A stretch of 63,153 nt of DNA, taken from NCBI GenBank assembly GCA_001983455.1, contig LJDB01000009.1:1-63153 (forward strand), written 5' to 3'. The translations under genes were made by a program, and so were the position numbers. The stretch comes from Candidatus Epulonipiscium fishelsonii. Its GTDB lineage: Bacteria; Bacillota; Clostridia; Lachnospirales; Cellulosilyticaceae. Positions 18,800 to 27,353 of the stretch are shown here, piece after piece. The notes beneath the pieces are model-generated. The model searched no databases. It was not told the origin of the DNA and saw only the letters and a program-made list of their open reading frames with translations. Every line of letters begins with the position of its first letter. The stretch's first letter is position 1.

Positions 18800-19627
18800 A
18801 TGAGTAAAAAATTGGTGATGACAGCAGGAGCTTTAATAACAACATATGCATTGCTTGAACCACATTGGCAAAAATATAAAGAATACACCGTTAATAATAT
18901 ACAAATTCCATCAGAGTTTGATGGATTTAAAATAGCGTTTTTAGCGGATATTCATTATGGAGGAGCCATTGGTGAAAAAAATTTATCAAAGATCGTGGAC
19001 TCTGTAAATAATTGGGAACCAGACTTAATTTTATTAGGTGGAGACTATATTTCTAGGAGAAAACATATTTATCCTTGTTTTAATCAACTTTCAAAATTAA
19101 GGGCTGTAAAAGGTGTTTATGGTGTTCTTGGTAATCATGATGTAACTGAAGGATTAACCGACACTATTAATGCTATGGAAAAAGCTAATATTAGATCAAT
19201 AAATAACGACGGACTTTGGATCACTAAAAATAAACAAAAAATTAAGCTTGGTGGAGTAGGAGATTTTTGGACACAACACCAAGACCTGGACAAAACTTTA
19301 TTTGACACAAAACCAGAAGACTATATTATACTAGTCACACATAATCCGCAATTTGTGTATAAACTAAATGATAAAGATGATATAAACCTTATACTTTCAG
19401 GACATACGCATGGAGGACAATTTCCTTTGTTAAAATATTTAGGAAAATATGTTCCAGCTGATATTGATGAAAAATTTGCACTTTCATACTTAAGTGGAAA
19501 GCGTAAAAGACATAATAGAGATATTATTGTTTCAAACGGAGTAGGCACTGCTAAATTTCCTTTTAGGATAATGACAAGACCAGAAATCATTTATATTACA
19601 TTGCATAAACATAATTCTAATAATTAG
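18800..19627 (+). CDS. Membrane-tethered metallophosphoesterase
   Basis: This calcineurin-like phosphoesterase (275 residues) has the full two-metal motif series: LADIHYGG, GGDY, GNHD, THNP and GHTHGGQF. A short hydrophobic N-terminus (MTAGALITTYALL) may anchor it or act as an uncleaved signal, as in the YkuE type. The ribosome site is AAAAGGATGGGG. Substrate is not visible; relatives include phosphodiesterases and lipid A or UDP-sugar pyrophosphatases. It ends just before a hairpin and the deacetylase gene. Confidence 0.88.
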   Translation: MSKKLVMTAGALITTYALLEPHWQKYKEYTVNNIQIPSEFDGFKIAFLADIHYGGAIGEKNLSKIVDSVNNWEPDLILLGGDYISRRKHIYPCFNQLSKLRAVKGVYGVLGNHDVTEGLTDTINAMEKANIRSINNDGLWITKNKQKIKLGGVGDFWTQHQDLDKTLFDTKPEDYIILVTHNPQFVYKLNDKDDINLILSGHTHGGQFPLLKYLGKYVPADIDEKFALSYLSGKRKRHNRDIIVSNGVGTAKFPFRIMTRPEIIYITLHKHNSNN

Positions 19628-19655
19628 AGTATAAAATATCCACAACTGTTTAAAA

Positions 19656-19680
19656 TAAGATAAAAAAGACTTTTATCTTA
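19656..19680 (+). terminator. Perfect 10-bp hairpin after the phosphoesterase
   Basis: TAAGATAAAA at 19656-19665 and TTTTATCTTA at 19671-19680 form a perfect stem with a five-base loop. It is AT-rich and has no T-run, so terminator strength is uncertain. Confidence 0.5.
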
Positions 19681-19716
19681 CCATAAATGAGTAATAAAAC
19701 AGAAGGATGTGGTTAC

Positions 19717-20445
19717 TTGAATCAGGGAAGTAGTTGGAAAATATTCTTTGGTGTGATATTAATATCATCTTGTAATTTTGTAACTTATAATGTGCAAGCA
19801 CAGTTATTACCAATTTATTCCGTTGAGACTGAAGAAAAGCTTGTGTCTCTTACATTTGACGTGGCTTGGGGAGATGAAGACATGTTGGAAATATTAGATA
19901 TTTTAGAAATACATGGAATTAAGGCTACTTTTTTTATTGTAGGCGATTGGGCTGAAAAATACCCTCATCATGTTAAAACTATTTTGGAAAAAGGTCATGA
20001 CGTAGGCAATCACTCCTACAATCATCCACATGTAAATAAAATAAGCAAAGATGAAATCAAAGAAGATATAATGAAAGCTCATGAAGTAATCAAGGAAATC
20101 GCTGATTATGAAATGGATTTATATCGTCCACCTTATGGAGAATATAATGACACAGTAATTGAAGCGGCAAATGAATGTAATTACTATACTGTTCAATGGG
20201 ATGTCGACTCACTTGATTGGAAAAGATATGGTTTGCAACCATTAATTGATAAAGTATTAAATCACAAAAATTTAAATAATGGTTCAATAGTACTGCTTCA
20301 TACTGGAACAGAGTATACTTCTTATGCATTAGATGATATTATAAAAGGTTTAATATTAAAAGGATATCAGCTTGTTCCGATTTCACAACTAATTATTAGA
20401 GATAATTATAGGTTAGATCATCTAGGAAGACAGCACTTAGAATAA
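19717..20445 (+). CDS. Polysaccharide deacetylase (NodB domain), PdaB-like
   Basis: This secreted or membrane-bound enzyme would remove acetyl groups from N-acetylglucosamine-type polymers such as peptidoglycan. The NodB motifs are visible: TFDVAWGDED (metal Asp region), GNHSYNHPH (the HxxxxH pair), YRPPYGEYND, WDVDSLDWKRYG and IVLLHTG. The spacing resembles sporulation PdaB proteins. I choose the TTG start at 19717 because AGAAGG lies upstream and the protein then begins with a short charged region and a signal-like helix (IFFGVILISSCNFVTYNVQA). An ATG at 19687 lacks a ribosome site. Confidence 0.88.
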   Translation: MNQGSSWKIFFGVILISSCNFVTYNVQAQLLPIYSVETEEKLVSLTFDVAWGDEDMLEILDILEIHGIKATFFIVGDWAEKYPHHVKTILEKGHDVGNHSYNHPHVNKISKDEIKEDIMKAHEVIKEIADYEMDLYRPPYGEYNDTVIEAANECNYYTVQWDVDSLDWKRYGLQPLIDKVLNHKNLNNGSIVLLHTGTEYTSYALDDIIKGLILKGYQLVPISQLIIRDNYRLDHLGRQHLE

Positions 20446-20496
20446 ATAACGGATAATGTGAAAAGACTTTTGGCTTTTCAGGCTTATTATGAACGA

Positions 20497-20515
20497 AAGC
20501 CCATTCAATGGGCTT
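20497..20515 (+). terminator. Hairpin between the deacetylase and the Spo0E-like gene
   Basis: AAGCCCATT and AATGGGCTT form a perfect 9-bp stem with a one-base gap. It lies between two convergent genes and may serve both. A second small stem (GAAAAG/CTTTTC) lies near 20460-20479. Confidence 0.65.
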
Positions 20516-20529
20516 ATATGAAATTTATA

Positions 20530-20724
20530 TTAATAAATTTTACGAGTTTTCAAGTAATAGGTTTGAAAATCCAATTGTTTTTTAAATGTGGGTACGATTT
20601 GAGCATCAAGTTGTTGACTTAGTTGCAAAACTTCTGGAGCTTGTAGATTGTAATTGTGTTTTTCTATAGCTTGAGCAAGTCGTTTTTTATATTCTGTTAT
20701 AGAAACACTATTTTTAGTTGACAT
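20530..20724 (-). CDS. Spo0E-like aspartyl-phosphate phosphatase
   Basis: This 64-residue protein matches the Spo0E family of small helical phosphatases that remove phosphate from Spo0A or related response regulators and so restrain sporulation. The signature is LQLSQQLDAQIV (the SQxLD motif) preceded by a predicted helix KKRLAQAIEKHNYN, giving the two-helix hairpin of the family. GAGGCG lies upstream of the start. It is a lone gene convergent with the deacetylase. Its presence suggests a sporulation phosphorelay or related control. Confidence 0.8.
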   Translation of the reverse strand: MSTKNSVSITEYKKRLAQAIEKHNYNLQAPEVLQLSQQLDAQIVPTFKKQLDFQTYYLKTRKIY

Positions 20725-20942
20725 AGCAAACGCCTCATTTTAATTTTAGTTGCCTTAAATTTAAGCTAACTTTGATGTCTAGTATATTATATGCTATTTA
20801 AATTTTATCTGCTACAAAAATAATTACACAATTGATAATTATATTTATATAATATGTATAAAGTTGTAAATTGTGTAATATAAATATTAAAGACAGATAA
20901 ACAAACTGTTAAAGAACAATTTTGATAAAAAAGGAAGGCGTG

Positions 20943-21605
20943 ATGAACGTGGAACATATTTTAGAAAATAATGAAGTAGAAGTAATTGGTAAAGTAGTAA
21001 CTGGAATTGAATATAGTCATAAAGTTTATGGTGAAGGATTTTACAGTTTTGATGTTGAAGTACCAAGATTAAGTGATTCTTCAGATTTAATCCCAATAAC
21101 TATTTCCGAGAGATTATTACCATGCAATTCAGAAATTGAAGGTAAGATATTTAAAATAACAGGACAATTTCGTTCATATAATCAATATGAAGAAGGTAAA
21201 AATAGATTGATCCTTACACTATTTGCACTTGAAATTGAAGAAATAACAGAACAAGAACTAAGTAAAAATCACAATTCTCTTAGATTAAAAGGCTTTGTAT
21301 GTAAACCTCCAGTGTATAGAACCACACCTTTTGGGCGTGAAATTACAGATATACTTTTAGCAGTAAACAGAGCATATCATAAATCGGATTACATACCTTG
21401 TATTACATGGGGAAGAAATGCACGTTATGCTAAAAATCTAAGTATTGGCGATGAAATTGAAGTGTTAGGACGTATCCAAAGTAGAGTTTATCAGAAAAAA
21501 CTTGAAAATGGAGAAACAATTAAACGCGTTGCGTACGAAGTTTCAATTTCTAAGATGGAAGTTGTTACAGAAGGCAATGATTTAGAAAACGATTCAATTG
21601 AATAA
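20943..21605 (+). CDS. OB-fold single-stranded DNA-binding-like protein
   Basis: This 220-residue protein appears to hold two OB-fold halves: the first (EVEVIGKVVTGIEYSHKVYG to LFALEIEEI) and a second (SLRLKGFVCKPPVYRTTPFGREITDILLAVNR to EVSISKMEVV). The second closely follows the SSB/primosomal replication protein N pattern, including PCITWGRNARYAKNL. I think it is a clostridial accessory SSB-like protein. The ATG at 20943 is chosen because AAGGAAGG is just upstream; a TTG at 20922 precedes that site. It is followed directly by a good terminator. Confidence 0.8.
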   Translation: MNVEHILENNEVEVIGKVVTGIEYSHKVYGEGFYSFDVEVPRLSDSSDLIPITISERLLPCNSEIEGKIFKITGQFRSYNQYEEGKNRLILTLFALEIEEITEQELSKNHNSLRLKGFVCKPPVYRTTPFGREITDILLAVNRAYHKSDYIPCITWGRNARYAKNLSIGDEIEVLGRIQSRVYQKKLENGETIKRVAYEVSISKMEVVTEGNDLENDSIE

Positions 21606-21612
21606 AAATTTT

Positions 21613-21644
21613 AGCTCTCTTATTAAACGTAAGAGAGCTTTTTT
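21613..21644 (+). terminator. Rho-independent terminator
   Basis: AGCTCTCTTA at 21613-21622 pairs with TAAGAGAGCT at 21630-21639 and is followed by a T-run. It sits between the OB-fold gene and the convergent GNAT gene. Confidence 0.9.
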
Positions 21645-21656
21645 AATAAAATATAT

Positions 21657-22157
21657 TTAGGTTAGCATTTTTTCAAAGCAATAGAAAGGTTCTATTTTAG
21701 CCCTAAAATGCACATCACCAACATAAATATAACCATGTTTTCTGAAAAGATTTTGGGCAAGATAATTTTGTGAGAACGTATCAATTTGAATATTGGTAAC
21801 ATTGTTATATAAGGCAATCTCTTCTAATTTATTCATTAATAGTGAAGCATATCCTTTTTTAGTACAGAGTGGATCCACTACTAATCTGTGCATAGTATAC
21901 GCTGGAGCATTGGAAGACCAAAATGAAGCATCTTTATATTCACTAGGGATATTTTGATCAATACATGCAGCGGCACCAATCTTTGAGTTTTCCTCCACTA
22001 CATATAAAGTTTCGTTTTTTATATCACATAAAAAGTCTTCCTTTGTTGGGTAAAGTTCGTTCCACTGATAAATATTATTTTTTCCCATTTGAGCTATAGC
22101 AAGATTTTTTATTTCAACAATTCTATCTATATCATCTATCTTTGCTAATCTAACCAT
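21657..22157 (-). CDS. GNAT family N-acetyltransferase
   Basis: This 166-residue protein is a GNAT acetyltransferase. HRLVVDPLCTKKGYASLLMN carries the acetyl-CoA loop (Q/RxxGxA equivalent KKGYAS), followed by IQIDTFSQNYLAQNLFRKHGYIYVG, the usual C-terminal strand and helix. The start at 22157 is set by AAAGGAG eight bases upstream; a longer frame to 22214 lies beyond that site and has no ribosome signal. Substrate is unknown. It is divergent from hisS. Confidence 0.88.
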   Translation of the reverse strand: MVRLAKIDDIDRIVEIKNLAIAQMGKNNIYQWNELYPTKEDFLCDIKNETLYVVEENSKIGAAACIDQNIPSEYKDASFWSSNAPAYTMHRLVVDPLCTKKGYASLLMNKLEEIALYNNVTNIQIDTFSQNYLAQNLFRKHGYIYVGDVHFRAKIEPFYCFEKMLT

Positions 22158-22287
22158 TTTTGAAACTCCTTTCATATATTGAGTTATTAAAAGCATATTA
22201 TAACAAATATTCAAAGTATAATCTATAGTAAAAATAAGTAGTACATTATAAGAACTAGTGAATATGAGTCGTATCTTAAAACATTTA

Positions 22288-22316
22288 TTGACAAAGATAA
22301 GTGCACTAGATACAAT
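22288..22316 (+). promoter_or_regulatory. Sigma-A promoter of hisS
   Basis: TTGACA at 22288-22293 and TACAAT at 22311-22316 are separated by 17 bases. hisS starts about 37 bases downstream of the -10 box, which leaves no room for a T-box leader. Confidence 0.8.
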
Positions 22317-22352
22317 GATTATAAAGTAGAATTAAGAAATGGAAGTGTAAAT

Positions 22353-23624
22353 GTGTTAATTAAATCATTAACAGGAACAAAAGATATCTTCGGTGATGAA
22401 GTAAATGAGTGGATTAAGATAGAAAAAACAATTAGAGACCTTTGTAAGGATTTTGGATTTTCGGAAATAAGAACTCCAATGTTTGAGTTCACTAGTTTGT
22501 TTCAACGTGGTGTTGGTGAAACAACAGATATAGTGCAAAAAGAAATGTATTCTTTCATAGACAAAGGTGAAAATCATATTACGCTAAAACCAGAAAGCAC
22601 AGCTCCAGCTGTAAGAGCATATTTGGAACATAATATGCATGCAAAAATACAGCCCGTAAAAATGTATTATATTTCTCCTGCTTTCAGATATGAAAAACCA
22701 CAAGCAGGAAGATACAGACAATTTCATCAGTTTGGAGTAGAGATGTTTGGATCGTCATCTGCAGTAGCTGATGCTGAAGTTATTGCTTTAGGAGATATGC
22801 TGTTAAAAAGACTAGGTTTAAAAAAGGTGGAATTGCATATAAATTCACTTGGAGGGCCAGAGTGTAGAAAACAGTACAATGAAAACTTAGCTAAATTTTT
22901 GGAAAATAAAAAAGAACATCTTTGTGAGCTATGTAATAATAGACGACTAAAAAATCCGCTACGTGTACTAGATTGTAAAAATGAAAAGTGCCAAAAAGTG
23001 CTTACGGATGTGCCTACTACCTTAACTTCACTAGGCGAAGAATGTAAAAAGCATTTTGAAGAGGTACAGGCTTTATTGACCGCTATGAATATTAATTTTA
23101 TAGTGGATGGTAGTATTGTAAGAGGACTAGACTATTATACTAAAACTGTGTTTGAGTTTATTTCTAACGAAATAGGCTCACAAGGGACTATTTGCGGCGG
23201 AGGAAGATACGACAAACTTGTTGAAGAAATAGGAGGAAATCCTACGCCAGCAGTTGGATTTGGAGCAGGTATAGAACGATTACTTTTGACGATGGAGGCT
23301 GAAAACGGACCTATGTATATAGATAATTCTAAAGATATATTTATTGGATATCGTGGTGAAGAAGCTATGATTGAAGCAGTTAAACTTACTAATGAATTAA
23401 GACAAGCAGGATTAAAGGCGGAAACAGACCCGCTGGGCAGAAGTGTTAAAGCTCAAATGAAATATGCAAATAAACTAGAAGTAAGGTATTCTGCTATTAT
23501 TGGTGAATCTGAACTTGAAACAAAAGCTTTAAGCTTAAAAAATATGGCTACTGGTGAACCATCTATTTTACCATTTTCTGATGTGGCAACTTTTTTGAAA
23601 GATGACACGAATGCAAATTTATAA
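22353..23624 (+). CDS. hisS: Histidyl-tRNA synthetase
   Basis: This class II synthetase charges tRNA-His. The 423 residues carry GTKDI at the N-terminus, motif 2 FRYEKPQAGRYRQFHQFG, the histidine-specific VRGLDYYTKTVFEF, GGGRYDKL, motif 3 FGAGIERLL, and a C-terminal anticodon-binding domain. The start is GTG, preceded by GGAAG; an overlapping ATG at 22351 is out of frame. It has its own promoter and terminator and stands as a single gene. Confidence 0.97.
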   Translation: MLIKSLTGTKDIFGDEVNEWIKIEKTIRDLCKDFGFSEIRTPMFEFTSLFQRGVGETTDIVQKEMYSFIDKGENHITLKPESTAPAVRAYLEHNMHAKIQPVKMYYISPAFRYEKPQAGRYRQFHQFGVEMFGSSSAVADAEVIALGDMLLKRLGLKKVELHINSLGGPECRKQYNENLAKFLENKKEHLCELCNNRRLKNPLRVLDCKNEKCQKVLTDVPTTLTSLGEECKKHFEEVQALLTAMNINFIVDGSIVRGLDYYTKTVFEFISNEIGSQGTICGGGRYDKLVEEIGGNPTPAVGFGAGIERLLLTMEAENGPMYIDNSKDIFIGYRGEEAMIEAVKLTNELRQAGLKAETDPLGRSVKAQMKYANKLEVRYSAIIGESELETKALSLKNMATGEPSILPFSDVATFLKDDTNANL

Positions 23625-23637
23625 TTAAAACCCTAGG

Positions 23638-23654
23638 GGCGAACAACGTTCGCC
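23638..23654. repeat. GGCGAAC/GTTCGCC palindrome (copy 1)
   Basis: GGCGAAC, three bases, GTTCGCC. The same stem recurs at 59237-59253 with loop AAA. It may be a short dispersed extragenic palindrome. Confidence 0.5.
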
Positions 23655-23657
23655 TCC

Positions 23658-23687
23658 ATAGTCAGCAGCAATGTTGACTATTTTTTT
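23658..23687 (+). terminator. Terminator of hisS
   Basis: ATAGTCA at 23658-23664 pairs with TGACTAT at 23675-23681 and the sequence continues into a T-run ending at 23687. Confidence 0.8.
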
Positions 23688-24040
23688 ATGGCCATTTAAC
23701 GCTTATTCGTAATAACAGATTTATGAAAAACTAGTACAAGGTTAAGCCTGCAAGATAGATTTTGCATAAATATAATTTTAAATGAATTTTTATGCAAAAA
23801 ATACGAAAATCTTTAACTTTTCATCTTTACTAGTTCGTTAATTAATAATTTTCACAGATATATAGTGCTTATCACTAGGTTTCATAAAAATTAGTTTTCT
23901 CTTAAGCTATAGACATTAAACTAGAAATCTATTTTTATATTGTTATCAGTAATCGTATCAAAATATTTTTTAACATCGAAAATAGTCCTAAAGTGATTTC
24001 TTTAGGACCTAATTAACCTTCTTATTCTTGTGATTGTTAG

Positions 24041-24335
24041 ATTTTATTAAGTTTTCCTGTAATGATGAAAACTTTTTAGGTTTCCATAATTATGAATAAT
24101 TGAATTATTATTGCTAGATTTTATTAAACCAACTAGTGTTTTCATAAATCTTTAGGCTTCCATCATTATGAATAGTTGAATTGTAATTGGTAGCTTTTAT
24201 TAAGTTTTCCTGTAATGATGAAAACTTTTTAGGTTTCCATAATTATGAATAATTGAATTATGATTGTTGGATTTTATTAAGCCAACTAGTGTTTTCATAA
24301 ATCTTTAGGCTTACATCATTATGAATAGCTGAATG
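24041..24335. repeat. Higher-order tandem repeat, 2 x 153 bp made of ~76-bp half units
   Basis: The block beginning TTATTAAGTTTTCCTG near 24046 recurs 153 bases later near 24199 with few changes. Inside each copy two related halves are offset by 76 bases: one has AGGTTTCCATAATTATG, the other AGGCTTCCATCATTATG. The block therefore holds four related units in an A-B-A-B pattern. It contains no ORF. Function unknown. Confidence 0.8.
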
Positions 24336-24744
24336 TATATTTTACTTTTAATAACTTATATATGCGCCTGCTTATAATCTAAAATGTATGATTATTAATA
24401 AGGTGATGCTATGTTTAGGATATTTGTTATCCAAGGTTTAAGTTTTTTTTGTAGAGATTATAAACAGTACTAGATGCTTAAATATCTTTTGATTATAGAA
24501 CTAATTTAATATCTTTTAATTTCTGGAATACGTCTTGCTTAATGATACGGAATTTTTATATGTTATGTATATTATAAATTTTATTCGTGATAAGGTCAGC
24601 TACTTATTTTTTACATTGGCTACTTGTTTCGGCGCATTGACTACTCTTTTCGTCGGCTACTCATTTTTTCACTCCTGCTTGTTATTTTTCGCATTTATCA
24701 ACTAATTAAAGTATATACCTATATTAATTAAAATACAATTGGCG

Positions 24745-24782
24745 AAATACACTAGGATGTTTCCTCCGACTAGTGTATTTTT
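24745..24782 (+). terminator. Terminator-like hairpin upstream of the SEL1 locus
   Basis: AAATACACTAG at 24745-24755 pairs perfectly with CTAGTGTATTT at 24770-24780, followed by TT. It would insulate the SEL1-ATPase locus from upstream transcription, though no gene is visible upstream for over 1 kb. Confidence 0.7.
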
Positions 24783-24865
24783 CAAAATGCATATTTATGC
24801 ATAATCATAGTCAGTATAAACTTTTATTCAGGATAAGGGAACAATCTATTTGAACTTTTATTTTA

Positions 24866-24894
24866 TTGTACAACTGTTAATTTTATGTTACAAT
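24866..24894 (+). promoter_or_regulatory. Promoter of the first SEL1 gene
   Basis: TTGTAC at 24866-24871, 17-base spacer, TACAAT at 24889-24894. The same arrangement precedes the second SEL1 gene, so the promoter was duplicated with the gene. Confidence 0.7.
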
Positions 24895-24931
24895 ACAAGT
24901 AATTCAACTTTAAATATAAAGGAGGATATAT

Positions 24932-26851
24932 ATGGCAATTGAAGTTAAAATTAAATATGATGGTGAAATGACAGAAATACATGCTAATGATGATAAAATA
25001 GAGTTTTCTTATTTAAATGGAAAAGGTATATCACAATGGTTTGAAAAAATTGAACAGTCCAGATTTGTTTGGCGTGGGTTGCCTAGTGAAATTAATAGAA
25101 GGCTTGGTTGTAATGGTGAAGATATAACTTACATATTTGAAGGCGATAGTCTCAGTGCAGATATTTTTCACGATTGCATAAAAGAAAAAGGCATCGAAGA
25201 CAAAAATATAAGAATAATAAAAGATAATGGAGAAATGAAATATCATACAGGAAAAGAACAAGAGGAGAGTGGTAATTTAGACAATGCATATCAGCTTTAT
25301 TTAAAGTCAGCAAAACTTGGATATTTAAAAGCTCAACTTGCTTGTGCGAGAATAGCAGGCGAAAGAAAAAATTACTCTGAACAATTTAAATGGTATACCC
25401 TTGCGAAAAAACAAGGTGACTCAGAAGCTCAATTTAATCTAGGGTTATGTTATGACTTTGGTAAGGGGATTACTAAAAATAAAAAAAAGGCATTTAATCT
25501 ATATACTAAATCTGCTGAACAAGGTTTTGCTGAAGCTCAATTTAGGCTAGGCTTCTGTTATGAATATGGTAAGGGCGTTGACAGAAACTTAGAAGAAGCT
25601 ATTCATTGGTATACTAAATCTGCTGAACAAGGATATTTGGAGGCTCAATTTAAATTAGGGGAATGCTATGAGTACGGAAACAGCGTTGATAAAAATTTAA
25701 AAGAAGCTATTCATTGGTATACTAAATCTGCTGAACAAGGATATTTGGAGGCTCAATTTAAATTAGGAGAATGTTATGAATATGGAAACAGTATTGATAA
25801 AAATTTAAAAGAAGCTATTCATTGGTATACTAAAGCTGTTGAACAAGGTCATGTGGAGGCTCCGTCAAACTTAGTTAGAGTTCAATTTGAATTAGGAAAA
25901 TGTTATGAATACGGTGATGGTGTTGATAAAGACTTAAAAGAAGCTATTCATTGGTATACTAAATCTGCTGAACTAGGGCATGTAGAGGCTCAATTTAAAT
26001 TAGGAGAATGTTATGAATACGGTGATGGAGTTGACAAAGACTTAGAAGAAGCTATTCATTGGTATACTAAATCTGCTGAACTAGGCAATGTAGAGGCTCA
26101 ATTTAAATTAGGAGAATGTTATGAATATGGCAAAGGTACTGAAAAAGATTTAAGAAAGGCTTTTGAATGGTATATTAAAGCTGCTGAACAAGATTTTACA
26201 GAAGCTCAGTTTAAATTAGGTTTATGTTACGCAGATGGTACGGGAGTTAATAAAGACTTAGAAGAAGCTATTTATTGGTATACTGAAGCTGCGAAACAAG
26301 ATTTTGCAGAAGCTCAATTTGAATTAGGCAAATGTTATGAATACGGTGATGGTGTTGATAAAAATTTAAAAGAAGCTATTCATTGGTATGCTAAATCTGC
26401 TGAACTAGGGCATGTAGAGGCTCAATTTAAATTAGGAGAATGTTATGAATACGGTGATGGAGTTGACAAAGACTTAGAAGAAGCTATTCATTGGTATACT
26501 AAATCTGCTGAACTAGGCAATGTAGAGGCTCAATTTAAATTAGGAGAATGTTATGAATATGGCAAAGGTACTGAAAAAGATTTAAGAAAGGCTTTTGAAT
26601 GGTATATTAAAGCTGCTGAACAAGATTTTACAGAAGCGCAATTTAAATTAGGAAATTGTTATGAATATGGCAAAGGTACTGAAAAAGATTTAAAAAAGGC
26701 TTTTGAATGGTATAGTAAAGCTGCTGAGCAAGGCAACGCAAATGCAAAAGCTGCACTATCAAGATTATACGAGTCTGATAGAACTACCTTTTGGTCAATA
26801 GCTTTAAGTATTGGTGCAGTATTTGTAGGATCAATGTTTCTTAAAAAATAA
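24932..26851 (+). CDS. SEL1-repeat protein with N-terminal domain and C-terminal membrane helix (copy 1)
   Basis: This 639-residue protein has an N-terminal domain of about 95 residues (conserved FVWRGLPSEINRRLG and DITYIFEGD), then about 12-13 SEL1/TPR-like repeats of 36 residues, each with a pattern like AQFKLGECYEYGDGVDKDL, and a C-terminal helix (FWSIALSIGAVFVGSMFLKK) that could anchor it. SEL1 repeats form alpha-solenoids for protein binding. Repeats are nearly identical at DNA level: 25959-26205 equals 26391-26637 exactly, offset 432 bases. AAAGGAGG precedes the start. It is a close paralogue of the gene at 27354 and lies upstream of the HerA-type ATPase. Confidence 0.88.
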   Translation: MAIEVKIKYDGEMTEIHANDDKIEFSYLNGKGISQWFEKIEQSRFVWRGLPSEINRRLGCNGEDITYIFEGDSLSADIFHDCIKEKGIEDKNIRIIKDNGEMKYHTGKEQEESGNLDNAYQLYLKSAKLGYLKAQLACARIAGERKNYSEQFKWYTLAKKQGDSEAQFNLGLCYDFGKGITKNKKKAFNLYTKSAEQGFAEAQFRLGFCYEYGKGVDRNLEEAIHWYTKSAEQGYLEAQFKLGECYEYGNSVDKNLKEAIHWYTKSAEQGYLEAQFKLGECYEYGNSIDKNLKEAIHWYTKAVEQGHVEAPSNLVRVQFELGKCYEYGDGVDKDLKEAIHWYTKSAELGHVEAQFKLGECYEYGDGVDKDLEEAIHWYTKSAELGNVEAQFKLGECYEYGKGTEKDLRKAFEWYIKAAEQDFTEAQFKLGLCYADGTGVNKDLEEAIYWYTEAAKQDFAEAQFELGKCYEYGDGVDKNLKEAIHWYAKSAELGHVEAQFKLGECYEYGDGVDKDLEEAIHWYTKSAELGNVEAQFKLGECYEYGKGTEKDLRKAFEWYIKAAEQDFTEAQFKLGNCYEYGKGTEKDLKKAFEWYSKAAEQGNANAKAALSRLYESDRTTFWSIALSIGAVFVGSMFLKK

Positions 26852-26889
26852 AATTTGGAAGATTTAATCAAAAAGAAAAGAGGATACAA

Positions 26890-26955
26890 ATGAACTCATT
26901 AACAGTAATGCAAGATGAAATAGCTCTTGCGACATATGCACAAATTCAATTTTAA
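26890..26955 (+). pseudogene. Truncated copy of the start of the HerA-type ATPase gene
   Basis: The first 15 codons, starting MNSLTVMQDEIALATY, match the start of the intact ATPase gene at 29138, and the upstream ribosome site (AAGAGGAT) is also copied. After that the sequence jumps into AATTCAATTTTAAATATAAAG, which is the leader of a SEL1 gene, and a stop follows at 26953-26955. This is a recombination junction left by tandem duplication followed by deletion. Confidence 0.85.
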
Positions 26956-27223
26956 ATATAAAGAAAGATATATATATCAATTGAAGTTAAAATTAACTAT
27001 GATGATAAAATAGAGTTTTCTTATCTAAATGGAAAAGGTATATCACAACGATTTGAAAAGGTTGAACAGTCCAGATTTGTCTAGCGTGGGTTATGTTATG
27101 GATATACTACAGGCCGTTGAATGGTATACTAAATCTGCAAATCAAGGTTGTGATAATGCTAAAAGTACATTGAAAAAATTATCAAAACATGTTAACAAAA
27201 TTACTAGTGTTAAAAATGTATAA
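26956..27223 (+). pseudogene. Decayed third SEL1-repeat gene
   Basis: The sequence follows the two intact SEL1 genes: IEVKI start region (the ATG itself is lost), IEFSYLNGKGISQ, FEKVEQSRFV, then a TAG in place of the conserved Trp codon. A large internal deletion and frameshifts follow, after which one SEL1-type unit (VEWYTKSANQGCDNAKSTLKK) is readable in another frame up to 27223. It is a relic of a third gene copy, not an active gene. Confidence 0.85.
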
Positions 27224-27286
27224 AAAGAAAATAGGATATTTTTGAAAATACATATTTATATATTAATTTTAGCTATTCAACTTTTA

Positions 27287-27315
27287 TTGTACAATTGTTG
27301 ACTTTATAGTATAAT
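27287..27315 (+). promoter_or_regulatory. Promoter of the second SEL1 gene
   Basis: TTGTAC at 27287-27292, 17-base spacer, TATAAT at 27310-27315. It is homologous to the promoter at 24866 but with a consensus -10, so this copy may be the stronger one. Confidence 0.75.
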
Positions 27316-27353
27316 ACAAATAAATTCAACTTTAAATATAAAGGAGGATCTAT

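Larger units (their letters stand above)
23688..24865. other. Long non-coding stretch upstream of the SEL1 locus
   Basis: No ORF here looks real. It contains a 9-bp hairpin (GTCCTAAAG at 23985, CTTTAGGAC at 24000), the 153-bp tandem repeat annotated separately, and a patch at about 24595-24670 where GGCTACT(T/C)-type words recur with T-rich spacers. Composition and repeats suggest decayed or recombining accessory DNA rather than a regulatory leader of ordinary size. Confidence 0.5.

Noticed and set aside
22215..22352. T-box or other riboswitch upstream of hisS
   Set aside because: The promoter leaves only about 37 bases of leader, too short for a T-box.
27029..27223. 64-residue ORF between the two SEL1 genes
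   Set aside because: It lies inside the decayed SEL1 copy and has no ribosome site; only its last third is SEL1-like, so I treat it as part of the pseudogene.
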